DNA of 64,000 nt from Branchipolynoe longqiensis (GCA_030323885.1 CM059186.1:166901417-166965416), one strand, 5' to 3'. Positions 21,499 through 32,670 are shown, numbered from the stretch's first letter. Made by a program: numbers and translations. Notes: generated from the sequence alone by a model not told the origin.

Positions 21499-21510
21499 TT
21501 GAAACCTCTT

Positions 21511-21957
21511 ACTGCAGACATCGCGGACCCACGCTCATTTGGAGGTGTGTAGTTCTCCGTCAGGCTGTAGAGCGGCGCCACCTTATCTAATTTGCTAAGC
21601 CGTGTGTGAGCGGGTGGCGGAGGGGGGAGGGGCAGGCCGGGACCAGCGTGCACTCACACATGACCACAAATGGGTGGAGGCGGCAGGCGAGTGGTGAGGT
21701 GAGTGGTTGGTGCCGATGAGTGCTGCAGAGAGGTGATGGATGGGGGGGGGGGGGGTACGTGAGCTGGGGTGGAGGGTTGTTAGTCGGGTGATCAGAGGAT
21801 GTAGCTGGTGAGGGTGATGTGACTGATCAAGAGGGGTGGTACCGGGGTGGGTCGTGGGGGGTGATCACTGGGCAAGGGGTGGGATGGCGTGGGAAGCCCT
21901 GGCAGGACCACTGAGCCTCCCTTATGGACATCTGTGATCTGTCCACAAATATCTGCC
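21511..21957. other. Unique sequence, G-rich in part
   Basis: Includes a 13-base G run near 21741-21755. Nothing else recognised. Confidence 0.4.
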
Positions 21958-22320
21958 TGGTAACCAGTCCATCTGCTCACGTACATCTCTTAGTAACCAG
22001 TCCAACTGCTCACGTACAGCTGTTAGTAACCAGTCCAACTGCTCACGTACATCTGTTAGTAACCAGTCCAACTGCTCAGATACAGCTGTTAGTAACCAGT
22101 CCATCTGCTCACGTGCAGCGCTTAGTAACCAGTCCAACTGCTCTTGTACAGCTGGTAGTAACCAGTCCATCTGCTCACGTACAGCTGTTAGTAACTGTCC
22201 AACTGCCCACACACATATCCCTGGTAATCGCTCCATCTGCTCAGAGACATCTATTAACCGGTCCATCTTGCCACATACATATGTTAGTAACCAGCCCATC
22301 TGCTCACAGACAACCCTTAG
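21958..22320. repeat. 33-bp minisatellite, about 11 copies
   Basis: Unit starts ACCAGTCCAACTGCTCACGT, with CAGCTGTTAGTA at its end. As 11 codons it opens both strands. It ends where TIR element E begins. Confidence 0.92.
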
Positions 22321-22325
22321 TACAG

Positions 22326-22960
22326 CCAGAGAGCATGTATATAAACAGATGAGAGGGACAACTCCCGCGGAAATCGGTAACATAGGCTACAGTGGCGATC
22401 CTGGCGGTTATTGTTGAACAAGCCTTGAGTTTGCCGGTACGCTCAGTGCAAAACATTAATTTTCTTAAAAGATTAATAGAAATCCAGAACCCTAACCTTA
22501 TAAATTCAATATAATCTTGTTGGTAAACATGTTTTTTATATGTGTACTAAGCGGCTTGTTTCTATTTGGTGTAGTTTTAGAGATATTTCACTTTTTCTGT
22601 AGGAAGATTGCACACAACCATTGACAATGCCTTGAGTTTGCCGTATGCGTAGTGAAAAACGTCAGTTTTATTCCAAATTAATAGAAATCCAGAACCCTGA
22701 CCATATCAATTTAATATAATCTTGTTGGTAAACATGTGTTCTATGTGTATTCCAATCAGTTTGTTTCTAGGTGTTGTAGTTTTAGAGATATTTAACATTT
22801 TCTGTAGGAAGATTGCACACGACCATTGACAATGCCTTGAGTTTGACAGCTGTGTCATATACTGTTCAGCAACCACCACTTGGAGCGCCACAGTCGGCAG
22901 CTGTTACACGGTCTAGTATGGGAGTTGTCCCTCTCATCTGTTTATATACACGCTCTCTGG
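22326..22960. mobile_element. TIR element E with 5-bp target duplication
   Basis: Inverted ends of 41 bp differ at one position (22326-22366 against 22920-22960; CCAGAGAGC at the tip, TATATAAACAGATGAGAGGG inside). The flanks are TACAG at 22321-22325 and 22961-22965. The interior contains two direct copies of a roughly 205-bp AT-rich sequence (22421-22625, 22628-22835) sharing GAAATCCAGAACCCT and AGGAAGATTGCACAC. No protein-coding frame, so non-autonomous. I do not recognise the superfamily. Confidence 0.87.
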
Positions 22961-22989
22961 TACAGCCTCCTGGCGGTGGCCACACAGTT

Positions 22990-23400
22990 CGGGAGAGCTG
23001 GGTGAACAGCTCAGTGAGAGGATCGATGAACATGTCAGTGATCAGAAGAATGAACAGCTCAGTGAGCAGATGGGTGAACATCTCCGTGAGCAGATGGGTG
23101 AGCAGCTAAGTGAGCAGATGGTGGAACAGCTCCGTGAGCAGATGAGTGAACAGTTCGCTGGGCATATGGGTGAACAGTTCGGTGAGCCGATGAGTGAACA
23201 GCTCAGTAAACAGATGGGTGAACATCTCAGTGAGCACTTGGGTTAACAGCTCATGAGCAGATGAGTAAGCAGATGGGTGAACAGCTCAATGAGCAGATCG
23301 AGTTACAGCTCAGTGAGCAGATAGATGAGCAGCTGGATGAGCAGATCAGTGAGCAGATGGTTAAGCAGCTGGGTGAGCAGATGGCTGGGCGGATGAGCGC
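22990..23400. repeat. 24-bp minisatellite, about 17 copies
   Basis: Units of about 24 bp built on GAGCAGATGGGTGAACAGCT with CAGT linkers. Its reverse complement carries CATCTGCTCA and AGCTGTT, as does the 33-bp array on the other side of element E. Confidence 0.85.
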
Positions 23401-23559
23401 TTCTGTGTGAGGAGGCGACGCACCCGCTCGGGTGGTTTATCGGGGGATGAGAGGTGTGACGGACCGAGTAGAAATAAATGGACGGCTGCTGCCCGGATGT
23501 GAACAGGCCGCGGTGTGGGTTTGAGGGTCACCATCCCGCACTGAGCCCTTACTGTGGTA

Positions 23560-24715
23560 CATCCTTCTGTACCACGTCGCTACCGCGTCTGTACCAGGCC
23601 TGAACCAGCCTGTACCAGTTCTGAACCAGTTCTGTACCACGTCTGTACCACGTGGAACCAGGCCTAAGCCATGCCTATACCAGTTCTGTACCCGTTCTGT
23701 AGCACGTTTGTACCACGTCGAACCAGTCCTAAACCAAGCCTGTACCACTTCTGTACCATGTCTGGACCACGTCTGTACCATGACGAACCAAGCCTAAACC
23801 ACTCCTGTACCTGTTCTGTACCAGTTCTGCACCGCGTTTGTACCACGTCGAACCAAGCCTTAACCACGCCTGTACATGTTCTGTACCATGTCTGTGCCAC
23901 TTCTGTACCATGACGAACCAGGCCTAAGCCACGCCTGTACCTGTTCTGTACCAGTTCTCTACCACGTTTGTACCACGTCGAACCAGGCCTAAACCACGCC
24001 TGTACATGTTCTGTACCATGTCTGTACCACTTCTGTACCATGACGAACCAGGCCTAAACCACGCCTGTACCTATTCTGTACCAGTTCTGCACCGTGTTTG
24101 TACCATGTCGAACCAAGCCTAAACCATGCCTGTACATGTTCTGTACCATGTCTGTGCCACTTCTGTACCATGACGAACCAGCCTAAACCACGCCTGTACC
24201 TGTTCTGTACCAGTTCCACGTTTGTACACGTCGAACCAGCCTAACCATGCTTGTACATGTTCTGTACCACTTCTGTACCATGACGAACCAGGCCAAAACC
24301 ACGCCTGTACCTGTTCTGTACCATGTCTGTACCACGTGTGTACCATGACGAACCAGGCCTAAACCACGCCTGTACCTGTTCTGTACCATGTCTGTACCAC
24401 TTCAGTACCATGACGAACCAGGCCTAAACCACGCCTGTACATGTTCTGTACCATGTCTGTACCACTTCTGTACCATGACGAACCAGGCCTAAACCACGCC
24501 TGTACCTGTTCTGTACCATGTCTGTACCACGTTTGTACCACGTCAGAACCAGGCTTAAATCTAACTTGTACAAGTTCCTAGCCAGTTCGGCATCACATCT
24601 GTACCAGGTCTGTACCACGTCTGTATCAAGTCTGAACGAGGCCTATAACGCTTTGTACCAGTTCTGTACCAAATCTGTACCAGATCTGTACCAAATCTAT
24701 ACCATGTAGTCTGTG
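23560..24715. repeat. About 64-bp repeat built on TGTACCA
   Basis: Units contain TTCTGTACCATGACGAACCA, then GGCCTAAACCACGCCTGTAC. Two alternating subtypes (GACGAACCA against GTCGAACCA) give a dimer of about 130 bp. Edges are degenerate. Confidence 0.9.
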
Positions 24716-25410
24716 CCGTGCAGCATATACCATGTCTGTACAATCCAACATGGACCAGGTATGTACCATGTATTCTGCATATGGTCTGTACCCTATGGTA
24801 TGTACCATGCAGTATGGACCAGGTCTGTACCATGCATTATGTGCCATGCAGCATATAGCATGTCCATATAATCCAACATGGACCATGTCTGTACCATGCA
24901 GTCTGTGCCATACAGTATATACCATGTCTGTACAATCCAACATAAACCAGGTCTGTACCATGCAGTCTGTGCCATGCAGCATATACCATGTCTGTACAAT
25001 CCAACATGGACCAGGTCTGGACCATGTAGTCTGTGCCATGCAGCATATACCATGTCTGTACAGTCCAACATGAACCAGGTCTGTACCATGTAGTCTATGC
25101 CATGCAGCATATACCATGTCTGTACACTACAACATGGACCATGTCTGTACCATGCCGTCTGTGCCGTGCAGCATATACCATGTCTGTACAATCAAACATG
25201 GACCAGGTCTGTACCATCTATTCTGCATCAGGTCTGTACCCTACAGTCTGTACCATGCTGTATGGACCAATATGTACCATGTATTCTGCATCAGGTCTGG
25301 ACCATGTATACTGTACTAGTTATGCACCCTACGATCTGGACCATGCTGTATGAACCAAGTAGGTACCATGAAATCAGTGATAGATATGCACTCTGTATTA
25401 TGTACCAGGT
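24716..25410. repeat. About 64-bp repeat, second TGTACCA family
   Basis: Units hold CAGCATATACCATGTCTGTA and CAATCCAACATGGACCAGGT. The shared TGTACCATG core suggests it arose from the neighbouring array at 23560-24715. Confidence 0.88.
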
Positions 25411-25427
25411 CTTACCATGTCGTCCTT

Positions 25428-26030
25428 ACCAGAGAGAGGACAGCCGACGAGAGAGGAGCAGAGAGTCGGAGAGAAGAGGAAAGAAGTGTGGAGAGGAGGA
25501 CAGAGAAGAGAGGATTGAAGCGATTGTAGGAAAAGATAGCTAAATGTAGTAGAGGACATATAGGTGGACAGATGGGGAGAGAAACGAGAGGAGAGAGGTA
25601 GAGAGAAGACAAGGGGAATAGACGGAGGAGACAAAGGAGGAGAGGAAAGAGAAGACAAGAGGAGAGAGGAGAAGAGAGTGAGAGCGCAGAAGAGAGAAGG
25701 AGAGCGGCGGATAGTAGAGGAGGAGAGAGGAGAACAGAGGAGGAGTGAGGAGATAGGAGGAGAGAGAAGGAGAGGGGAGGAATGAGGTGGAGTGAGAGGG
25801 AGAGGAGGAGAGAGGAGACGAGAGGAGGAGAGAGGAGGAGAGAGGAGGAGAGAGGAGGAGAGAGGAGAAGAAAACCTAATAGAGCAGGAGAGATGAGGAG
25901 AGAGGAGGACAGTGTATGAGATAGGACAGAGAGGAGCGCGGACGAGAGAGGAGAGAGATGCTGAGAGAGGAGGAGAGATGCTGAGAGAGGAGGAGAGAGA
26001 TGCTGAGAGAGGAGGAGAGCGTGAAACCCC
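25428..26030. repeat. Polypurine GAGGAGA tract, about 600 bp
   Basis: Almost all A/G on plus, with GAGGAGAGAG units and a short GAGATGCTGAGAGAGGAG repeat at the right end. Such tracts can form intramolecular triplexes. Glutamate/arginine frames here are by-products. Confidence 0.92.
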
Positions 26031-26330
26031 ATTCCGTTGTCCACACTATGCGTTTATGGGTGAGGGTAACATATTGCATCATATACTGCAGATTAGTATA
26101 TCCAGGCCCCAGGCGCGGGCAGCTTTGTCCGCTCAACGGCCGTCAGACGCCGGCCTCAGGCGCCGGGAGACGCCGCCATTGATGCCCGCCCGGCGGCCGG
26201 CCGCGATACGCGAACCGCCGCCATAACCCCGACTTTTGTGAGCCCGTTTCCTGCAATCATTTTCCGCGGCCGACTTTATATAATCTACTGCCACATAAAA
26301 CACAGCCAGGAGGGCGGGGGCGGCGGGTAG
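26031..26330. other. Unique CpG-rich sequence
   Basis: GCCGGC-rich segment at 26100-26225 with no recognised feature. Confidence 0.4.
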
Positions 26331-26451
26331 GGAGGCGGGGGGTAAGGTGGGGGTGGGGGGTGAATGGGCGCTGTTTGAGGCCTGATGGATGGGGGGTTAC
26401 TTAGGTCGGCAACACAACACCGAGTACTGAATACATGCCGCGCTGCAGCCT

Positions 26452-26850
26452 GGCGGGGCGGGGCGGGGCGGGCGGGGCGGGGCGGGGCGGGGCGGGGCGG
26501 GGGGGCGGGGCGGGGGTGGGCGGGGCGGGGCGGGGCGGGGCGGGGCGGGGCGGGGCGGGGCGGGCGGGCGGGGCGGGCGGGGCGAGGCGAGGTGGGGCGA
26601 GGCTGGCGAGCGGCGAGGCGAGGCGGGGCGGGCGGGGCGGGCGGGCGGGCGGGGCGGGGCGGGGCGGGCTGGGCGGGGCGGGGCGGGGGGGCGGCGGGGC
26701 GCGGCGGGCGGGGCGGGGCGGGGCGGGTGGGCGGGGCGGGCGAGCGGGGCGGACGGCGGGGCGGGGCGGGGCGGGGCGGGGCGAGGGGGCGGGGCGGGCG
26801 AGGCGGGGCTGGCCGTGGCGGGACGGGGCGGGGCGGGGCGGGCCGCGAAT
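26452..26850. repeat. GGGGC/GGGC tandem repeat, about 400 bp
   Basis: GGGGC pentamers mixed with GGGC and short variants. Long runs of G-tracts on plus give strong quadruplex and R-loop potential. Open frames on both strands (glycine/alanine/arginine; proline/alanine/arginine) are by-products. Confidence 0.94.
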
Positions 26851-26944
26851 TGAACGAGACAAAGCGGGAAGGAAGAGGGCGGGATGCGGTTACACGATGT
26901 GCCGCTGGGCGGGAGAACCGAGGCTGGGCGGAGTGGGCTGCACT

Positions 26945-27480
26945 GGGCGAGGTAGATCGGGGCGGTACGGGGCGGAACGGGGCGGAGCGGGGAGGTACGG
27001 GGCGGAACGGGGCGGAGCGGGGCGGAGTGGAGCGGGGCGGAGTGGGGCTGGGCGGGGCGGAGCGGAGCGGGAGGGGCGGAGCGGGGCGGAGCGGGGCGGA
27101 GTGGGGCGGAGCCGGGCAGGGCGGGGCGGGGAGGAGCAGCGCGGAGCGCTGGGGAGCGGTGCGGAGCGGTGCGGAGCGGGGCGGAGCGGGGCGGTACGGG
27201 GCGGAACGGGGCGGAGCGGGGCGGAGTGGAGCGGGGCGGGGCCGAGTGGGGCTGGGCGGGGCGGAGCGGAGCGGGAGGGGCGGAGCAGGGCGGAGCGGGG
27301 CGGAGTGGGGCGGAGCCGGGAAGGGCGGGGCGGGGAGGAGCAGCACGGAGCGGTGGGGAGCGGGAAGGAGCGGTGCGGAGCGGGGCGGAGCGGGGCGGAG
27401 CGGGGCGGAGCGGGAAGGAGCGGGGCAGAGCGGGGCGGTGCAGAGCGGTGCGGAGCCTGGCGGAGCGGGGCGGGGTGAAG
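26945..27480. repeat. GGAGCGGGGC-type repeat with about 203-bp higher-order copy
   Basis: GCGGAGCGGGGCGGAACGGG-like units. A long block starting GCTGGGCGGGGCGGAGCGGA at 27048 recurs at 27251 with a few changes. Confidence 0.9.
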
Positions 27481-27544
27481 ACGGAGTGACTTGCTGGATG
27501 CGGAGAGACAAGCTATCAATAGCGGGAGCGGAGGGCCGCGAGAC

Positions 27545-27720
27545 CCGGCCTCGCCCCCCTGACTCCGCCCCCCCCCACCCCCCACCCCCTCACCTCCCTC
27601 ACCCCCTCACCCCCTCACCCCTCCACTCCACCTCCCTCACCGTGTCCCCCCTCACCACCAGTACCGGGCCTTTGGGAAAAAGCGGCCCCTCCCACCTCCC
27701 CCACCCCCACCCTACACCGC
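27545..27720. repeat. C-rich CCCCTCACC low-complexity DNA
   Basis: CACCCCCTCACC units of about 8-10 bp. Confidence 0.75.
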
Positions 27721-27744
27721 GGCTTATTGAGCGATATCCTGGAG

Positions 27745-27930
27745 CAGGGCGGGCAGGGCGGGCAGGGCGGGCAGGGCGGAGCAGGATGATGGGGTCGGAA
27801 CGGGAAGGGCGGGTAGAGTGGGGCAGGGCGGGGCGGGGTGAGCTGATGGGGTCGGAGCGGGAAAGGGCGGGGCGGGGCGGGGCGGGGCGGGGAGGGGCGG
27901 GGCGGGGCGGGGTGAGCTGATGGGGTCGGG
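27745..27930. repeat. GGGCAGGGCG and GGGGCGG repeats
   Basis: GGGCGGGCAG units, then a GGGTGAGCTGATGGGGTCGG segment repeated twice between GGGGCGG runs. Confidence 0.82.
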
Positions 27931-28235
27931 GCGGGGGACGGCAGGAAGACATGTAACAATTATGGAAACCAATTGATCAATACGGACCCGTGCACCAAAA
28001 GTCGGCATTAGGCGGCCGACAAATGTACATCGACCGGTCACGTGTACCTTCAGACACGGGCCGCTAGAGGGAGCTGACGCCGTAGATCCCCTTGCTTACT
28101 TAGTGTCTCCGAGTCCCGCACGGGGGCGCGCTATTCGCGACGCGCCTTCTGGTGGAGCGCACCGTAATTATCGAGCACATCCGAGCCGCACGCTCCTCCT
28201 TACTACACCTAGAGTTTTGCAACTCCTAATGAGAT
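27931..28235. other. Unique sequence with CTCF-like motif
   Basis: On the minus strand CCACCAGAAGGCGC (reverse complement of 28143-28156) partly fits the CTCF core. Otherwise unrecognised. Confidence 0.35.
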
Positions 28236-28335
28236 TCTTTGTTTGTTTGTTGGGGTTTTAGGTCCTGGCAATAATCATGGTAATACGAGGATAAGTACGA
28301 CTTGTGACAGTGTGCAGTCACGTTCCATCAGGTGC
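28236..28335 (-). mobile_element. SINE family A, diverged 3' part
   Basis: TGTTGGGGTTTTAGGTCCTG on plus, and later CGACTTGTGACAGTGTGCAG, match the SINE-A tail and body in reverse orientation with several substitutions. Confidence 0.65.
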
Positions 28336-28411
28336 ACGGTGACAGTCAGTGGCGGGCATTTACTAGAGCTCATCCCGGGTTTTGTAATACAGTATGAATG
28401 TAGGAAATGAT

Positions 28412-29622
28412 GCAGGTCATAAAGAAATGCTTGTGTATATTCACACGTGATAAAGCAATGCTTGTGTATATTCACACGTGATAAAGCAATGCTTGTGTAT
28501 ATTCACACGTGATAAAGCAATGCTTGTGTATATTCACATGTGATAAAGCAATGCTTGTGTATATTCACACGTGATAAAGAAATGCTTGTGTATATTCACA
28601 CGTGATAAAGCAATGCTTGTGTATATTCACACGTGATAAAGCAATGCTTGTGTATATTCACACGTGATAAAGCAATGCTTGTGTATATTCACACGTGATA
28701 AAGCAATGCTTGTGTATATTCACACGTGATAAAGCAATGCTTGTGTATATTCACACGTGATAAAGCAATGCTTGTGTATATTCACACGTGATAAAGCAAT
28801 GCTTGTGTATATTCACACGTGATAAAGAAATGCTTGTGTATATTCACACGTGATAAAGCAATGCTTGTGTATATTCACACGTGATAAAGCAATGCTTGTG
28901 TATATTCACACGTGATAAAGCAATGCTTGTGTATATTCACATGTGATAAAGCAATGCTTGTGTATATTCACACGTGATAAAGCAATGCTTGTGTATATTC
29001 ACACGTGATAAAGCAATGCTTGTGTATATTCACACGTGATAAAGAAATGCTTGTGTATATTCACACGTGATAAAGCAATGCTTGTGTATATTCACACGTG
29101 ATAAAGCAATGCTTGTGTATATTCACACGTGATAAAGCAATGCTTGTGTATATTCACACGTGATAAAGCAATGCTTGTGTATATTCACACGTGATAAAGA
29201 AATGCTTGTGTATATTCACACGTGATAAATCAATGCTTGTGTATATTCACACATGATAAAGCAATGCTTGTGTATATTCACACGTGATAAAGCAATGCTT
29301 GTGTATATTCACACGTGATAAAGCAATGCTTGTGTATATTCACACGTGATAAAGCAATGTTTGTGTATATTCACACATGATAAAGCAATGCTTGTGTATA
29401 TTCACACGTGATAAAGAAATGCTTGTGTATATTCACACGTGATAAAGAAATGCTTGTGTATATTCACACGTGATAAAGCAATGCTTGTGTATATTCACAT
29501 GTGATAAAGCAATGCTTGTGTATATTCACACGTGATAAAGCAATGCTTGTGTATATTCACACATGATAAAGAAATGTTTGAGTATATGCACACATGACGA
29601 AGAAGTGCTTGTCGATATTCAC
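28412..29622. repeat. 31-bp minisatellite with E-box, about 39 copies
   Basis: Unit AATGCTTGTGTATATTCACA plus CGTGATAAAGC, very homogeneous. Most units carry the palindrome CACGTG; a few have CATGTG or CACATGA. The AAAGAAATG variant recurs at multiples of 31 bp (155, 217 and 248), hinting at block duplication. Degenerate units mark the right edge. Confidence 0.97.
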
Positions 29623-29997
29623 GTGATGCATTATGTTAATATACGATCCCTCACACTAAAGTCCCCAAGTCTGAAAAGGAGTCTACATGGTTGAGGATAA
29701 AATGCCAAAAGCTGTCTTCTACTGTTAACTTGTAAAAAGACCCAATAACCAAGGTTCAGTGACGGTCCCAAGTACAACCTAAAGAAATATAACAACTGAA
29801 ACACTGAAACAACCTGCAAAACAAGGATAGGATTTCATGGTGTGCTATTCGCAAAGGCCCGGTACAGTTTGAAACTGATCGTATATCTCAAGCATAACAA
29901 AAGTGTCAGAAGAGGAAATATCATATCCTTCACCCACCAGACCCCCAACTGCAGCTCCCCACAAGTCCAGGATGCCACCGCACATTCTGAGTATAAC
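29623..29997. other. Unique AT-rich sequence
   Basis: A 61-codon frame at 29842-30027 has no recognised domain. I do not call a gene. Confidence 0.4.
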
Positions 29998-30238
29998 TTG
30001 AAGAGTTCAAGCGAAAAAGCACGTTAATGCCAATTCAAAAATGTGATTAAAATAACAGATCGTTATCTCAAAATAATCATAATTTTTCACTAATTAGACC
30101 TTTCTTGTAATGTCATAATTATGTAGCAATGAACACAAAAGTAGGAAGGTAAGAAGATACACTTTGTGATCTTTGATTCCAATGTTTAAATCAGTTTTTG
30201 GATTGGTTTTTACATGGTTTTGCACGTGAACTCTTCAA
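29998..30238. mobile_element. MITE-like inverted-repeat element F
   Basis: The left end TTGAAGAGTTCAAGCGAAAA and the inward-read right end TTGAAGAGTTCACGTGCAAA continue as imperfect inverted repeats for about 58 bp (shared CCAATNCAAAAA and TGATT). It is 241 bp, AT-rich and non-coding. The target duplication is unclear. Confidence 0.6.
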
Positions 30239-30805
30239 TTGGACTCAAGAAATGATGAATTGCTGTCATCATCGCCACCAATGGAAAACTAAGAAGAAGA
30301 AGAATGCATTACATAATACATGTTTACAGGCCTTTAACTAAAATACGGGTATGCAGGTATTGCAATACCTCAAGGAGTTTGACGCCAGTTGTAAACCACT
30401 GACTTGTGGTACAGGTTCTTGACAGAACCGAAGGCTAAGGGAGCAAACCCTGAACAGAAAACCATGTCACTGTGACAGCATCAAGGGCGGTTGATGTATA
30501 GAACTCCCAACATCTCATGACCAGCCACTGCAGGGACAAATAGTTTTGCGCCTGTCTGGACATGTTCTTACCGGTGTGAAACCTCTACTTGCTCCCCAAG
30601 AGAGTGCCGCTGGTAACTTGCAAAAGCCAGCAGCACTTCAACACATTTGCTGGCAGCTTTCATGGAATGTACTTAGCTAAATGGAGAGTGAGAGTCAAGT
30701 AATGGAAGCAATCTTTGCCGCATCGCGACTGACAGCATGATGATGATGAACTAAAATAAAAAATCCAGTTTGGGCAGGTTTTTGTATAGGGTGTGGTACA
30801 TTGCT
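30239..30805. other. Unique AT-rich sequence
   Basis: No supported feature. Confidence 0.4.
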
Positions 30806-30822
30806 GCACACATCCCAGGTAC

Positions 30823-31014
30823 GTAAAGGAAAGTTTGTTTTATTTAACCACGCCTCTAGAGCGCATAGAGTTTTATTATCCTTTGATGAACCAGTTGTGG
30901 ACCACTGGTTGGAACGGAAAATAACCCAAACTGCAAATGGGTCCACTGAGCAGGATCGATAGGATGACCGACACCTTCACAGGTCGACACTCTACCGCAT
31001 GAGCTACGTCCCGC
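30823..31014 (-). mobile_element. SINE family M, internally deleted copy
   Basis: On minus, GCGGGACGTAGCTCATGCGG (A box 30995-31006), the same head, and the central GTTCCAACCAGTGG domain as 21156-21498. It then jumps from TTCATCAAAGG to the 3' part with GCGCTCTAGAGGCGTG and ends CAAACTTTCCTTTACG. About 120 bp of the middle is missing relative to the other copy. ACATCC...TACGT on both sides may be a worn target duplication. Confidence 0.85.
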
Positions 31015-31339
31015 TCACATCCATTTACGTGTGCACACATACACGTACATGTGCACGTGCAGCTGGGCGGATACCAGCATCAGCCGGGAGGTGACCAGGG
31101 GACCGGCAACTAGGGTTGCCATGATACAGCTCAGTTCTGCGGTAGGAAGGTCAAGGTGAATGGTGGCTGATGGGAAAACGCAGTCACTCAAACCGTCGAG
31201 ATTGCCCGATGGTGGCGAGCCATGTCGGGGAGAGGTGCAGCTGCGGCGAGACCGAGACGATTCTGGTTGAAGGCTGCAGGGATGCGGAGACTGAGATCAG
31301 AGGTCAGCATCAATATTACACCGTGTCTTACGGAAACCG
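31015..31339. other. Unique sequence
   Basis: No feature supported. Frames are open but featureless. Confidence 0.4.
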
Positions 31340-32210
31340 GCCCTGCCTCCCCCCCACCACCCCACTGCCACTCCCACCCCCATCCCCACCCCAACCCTGA
31401 ACTCTGCCTTCCGCACCCCCACTCCCACCCCCACCTCGAACTCTGCATCATTCCTCACCGCCACCACCCCTACTCTCACCCACCCCCACCCGAAACCCTG
31501 CCTCACCAGCCTCCTGCCCTCACCCCACCCGCAGCCCTACCCCCACCCCCATCCTTGAACTCTGCCAGCCACACCTCCACCCCCTCACACCCCCACCCAG
31601 TACACTGCCTCACCCCACCGCTCACCACCCCAACTCGCATCCCTCCTAGATGGTCCTCCACCCCCACCACTCCCACGTCTACCCCTACTCACCATCCACA
31701 TCTCCCCGCCTGAGCCCAACCATACCTCAACGCGCACCCCGCCTCACCACCGCACCGCACTCTGATTCCCTTCCACTCCCACTCCCACCTCACATCCTGC
31801 CTCACTGTGCACCATAATTCCACTCCCTAGTATGCCACCCCACCCACCCCCACCCCAACCCGCACCCTGACACACTAAATACCCCACTCCGACCTCCATG
31901 GTAGCCACTACTCACCCTGCACCCACCATCTCCACCCACCCTCACCCTGCACCATGTTGCCAACCACTCTACCCTCACCTCCTACCTCCGCTCATCCAGC
32001 ACCTTCGCTCCTTTCAACCCCCTCCCCACGCCTCCCCCATCCCCGCCCCCTCCCCGCCCACCGCCCCGCTCGAGCTCCCCCGCTGCCCCCGCTGCCCCCG
32101 CTACCCCCGCTCCCCCGCTCCCCCGCTCCCCCGCTCCCTCGCTCCACCCGCTCCCCCTGCTCCCCCGTCCTCTGCTCCTCCTTTGTCCCCACTTCTGGCT
32201 CGATCCTACC
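31340..32210. repeat. C-rich CACCCC low-complexity DNA
   Basis: CACCCCCACCCC-type irregular repeats, then CCCCCGCTCCCCCGCT units at 32085-32170. Confidence 0.78.
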
Positions 32211-32485
32211 ATCACGGGCTCCATAACGACATGATACCGATTCCATGCCTGTACCGGATTCATGACGGCCCGATACTGGTACCGGTTCCATCACGGCCTG
32301 GTATCAGGACCGGCTCCATGATGGCCCGATTCCAGGCCGTGTAATACGTCATCAGTCTTTGTGCATGAAGCCGATTACTCGCAACTGGCGCCCCGTGCGG
32401 GGATGTTTCCGATACCACTGTACCAGTGGTCCCCTCCCACCTGCCCCTGCCAGCTTCCCGCCTCCATTACCGCTGTCACTGTCCC

Positions 32486-32670
32486 TGTCCTCCCGGCTGC
32501 CCGGCCCCAGTCCGCTGCGCTGCCCGGCCCCAGTCCTCCCGGCTGCCCGGCCCCAGTCCGCTGCGCTGCCCGGCCACAGTCCGCCGCGCTGCCCGGCCCC
32601 AGTCCTCCCGGCTGCCCGGGCTCAGTCCGCCGGGCTGCCCGGCCTCAGTCCGGCCTCAGTCCGCCGGGCG
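32486..32670. repeat. 23-bp minisatellite, about 8 copies
   Basis: CTGCCCGGCCCCAGTCCKCC units with GGCTG or GCGCTG joins. Confidence 0.88.

Noticed and set aside
26385..27920. 511-codon glycine/arginine-rich frame and its minus-strand partners
   Set aside because: GGGGC-type low complexity without stop codons in any frame; not protein-like and no conserved motif.
28412..29622. CRISPR array
   Set aside because: Repeats are directly adjacent with no unique spacers, no cas genes, and a eukaryotic context.
29842..30027. 61-codon frame as a small gene
   Set aside because: Featureless composition, overlaps the left end of inverted-repeat element F, no supporting signals.
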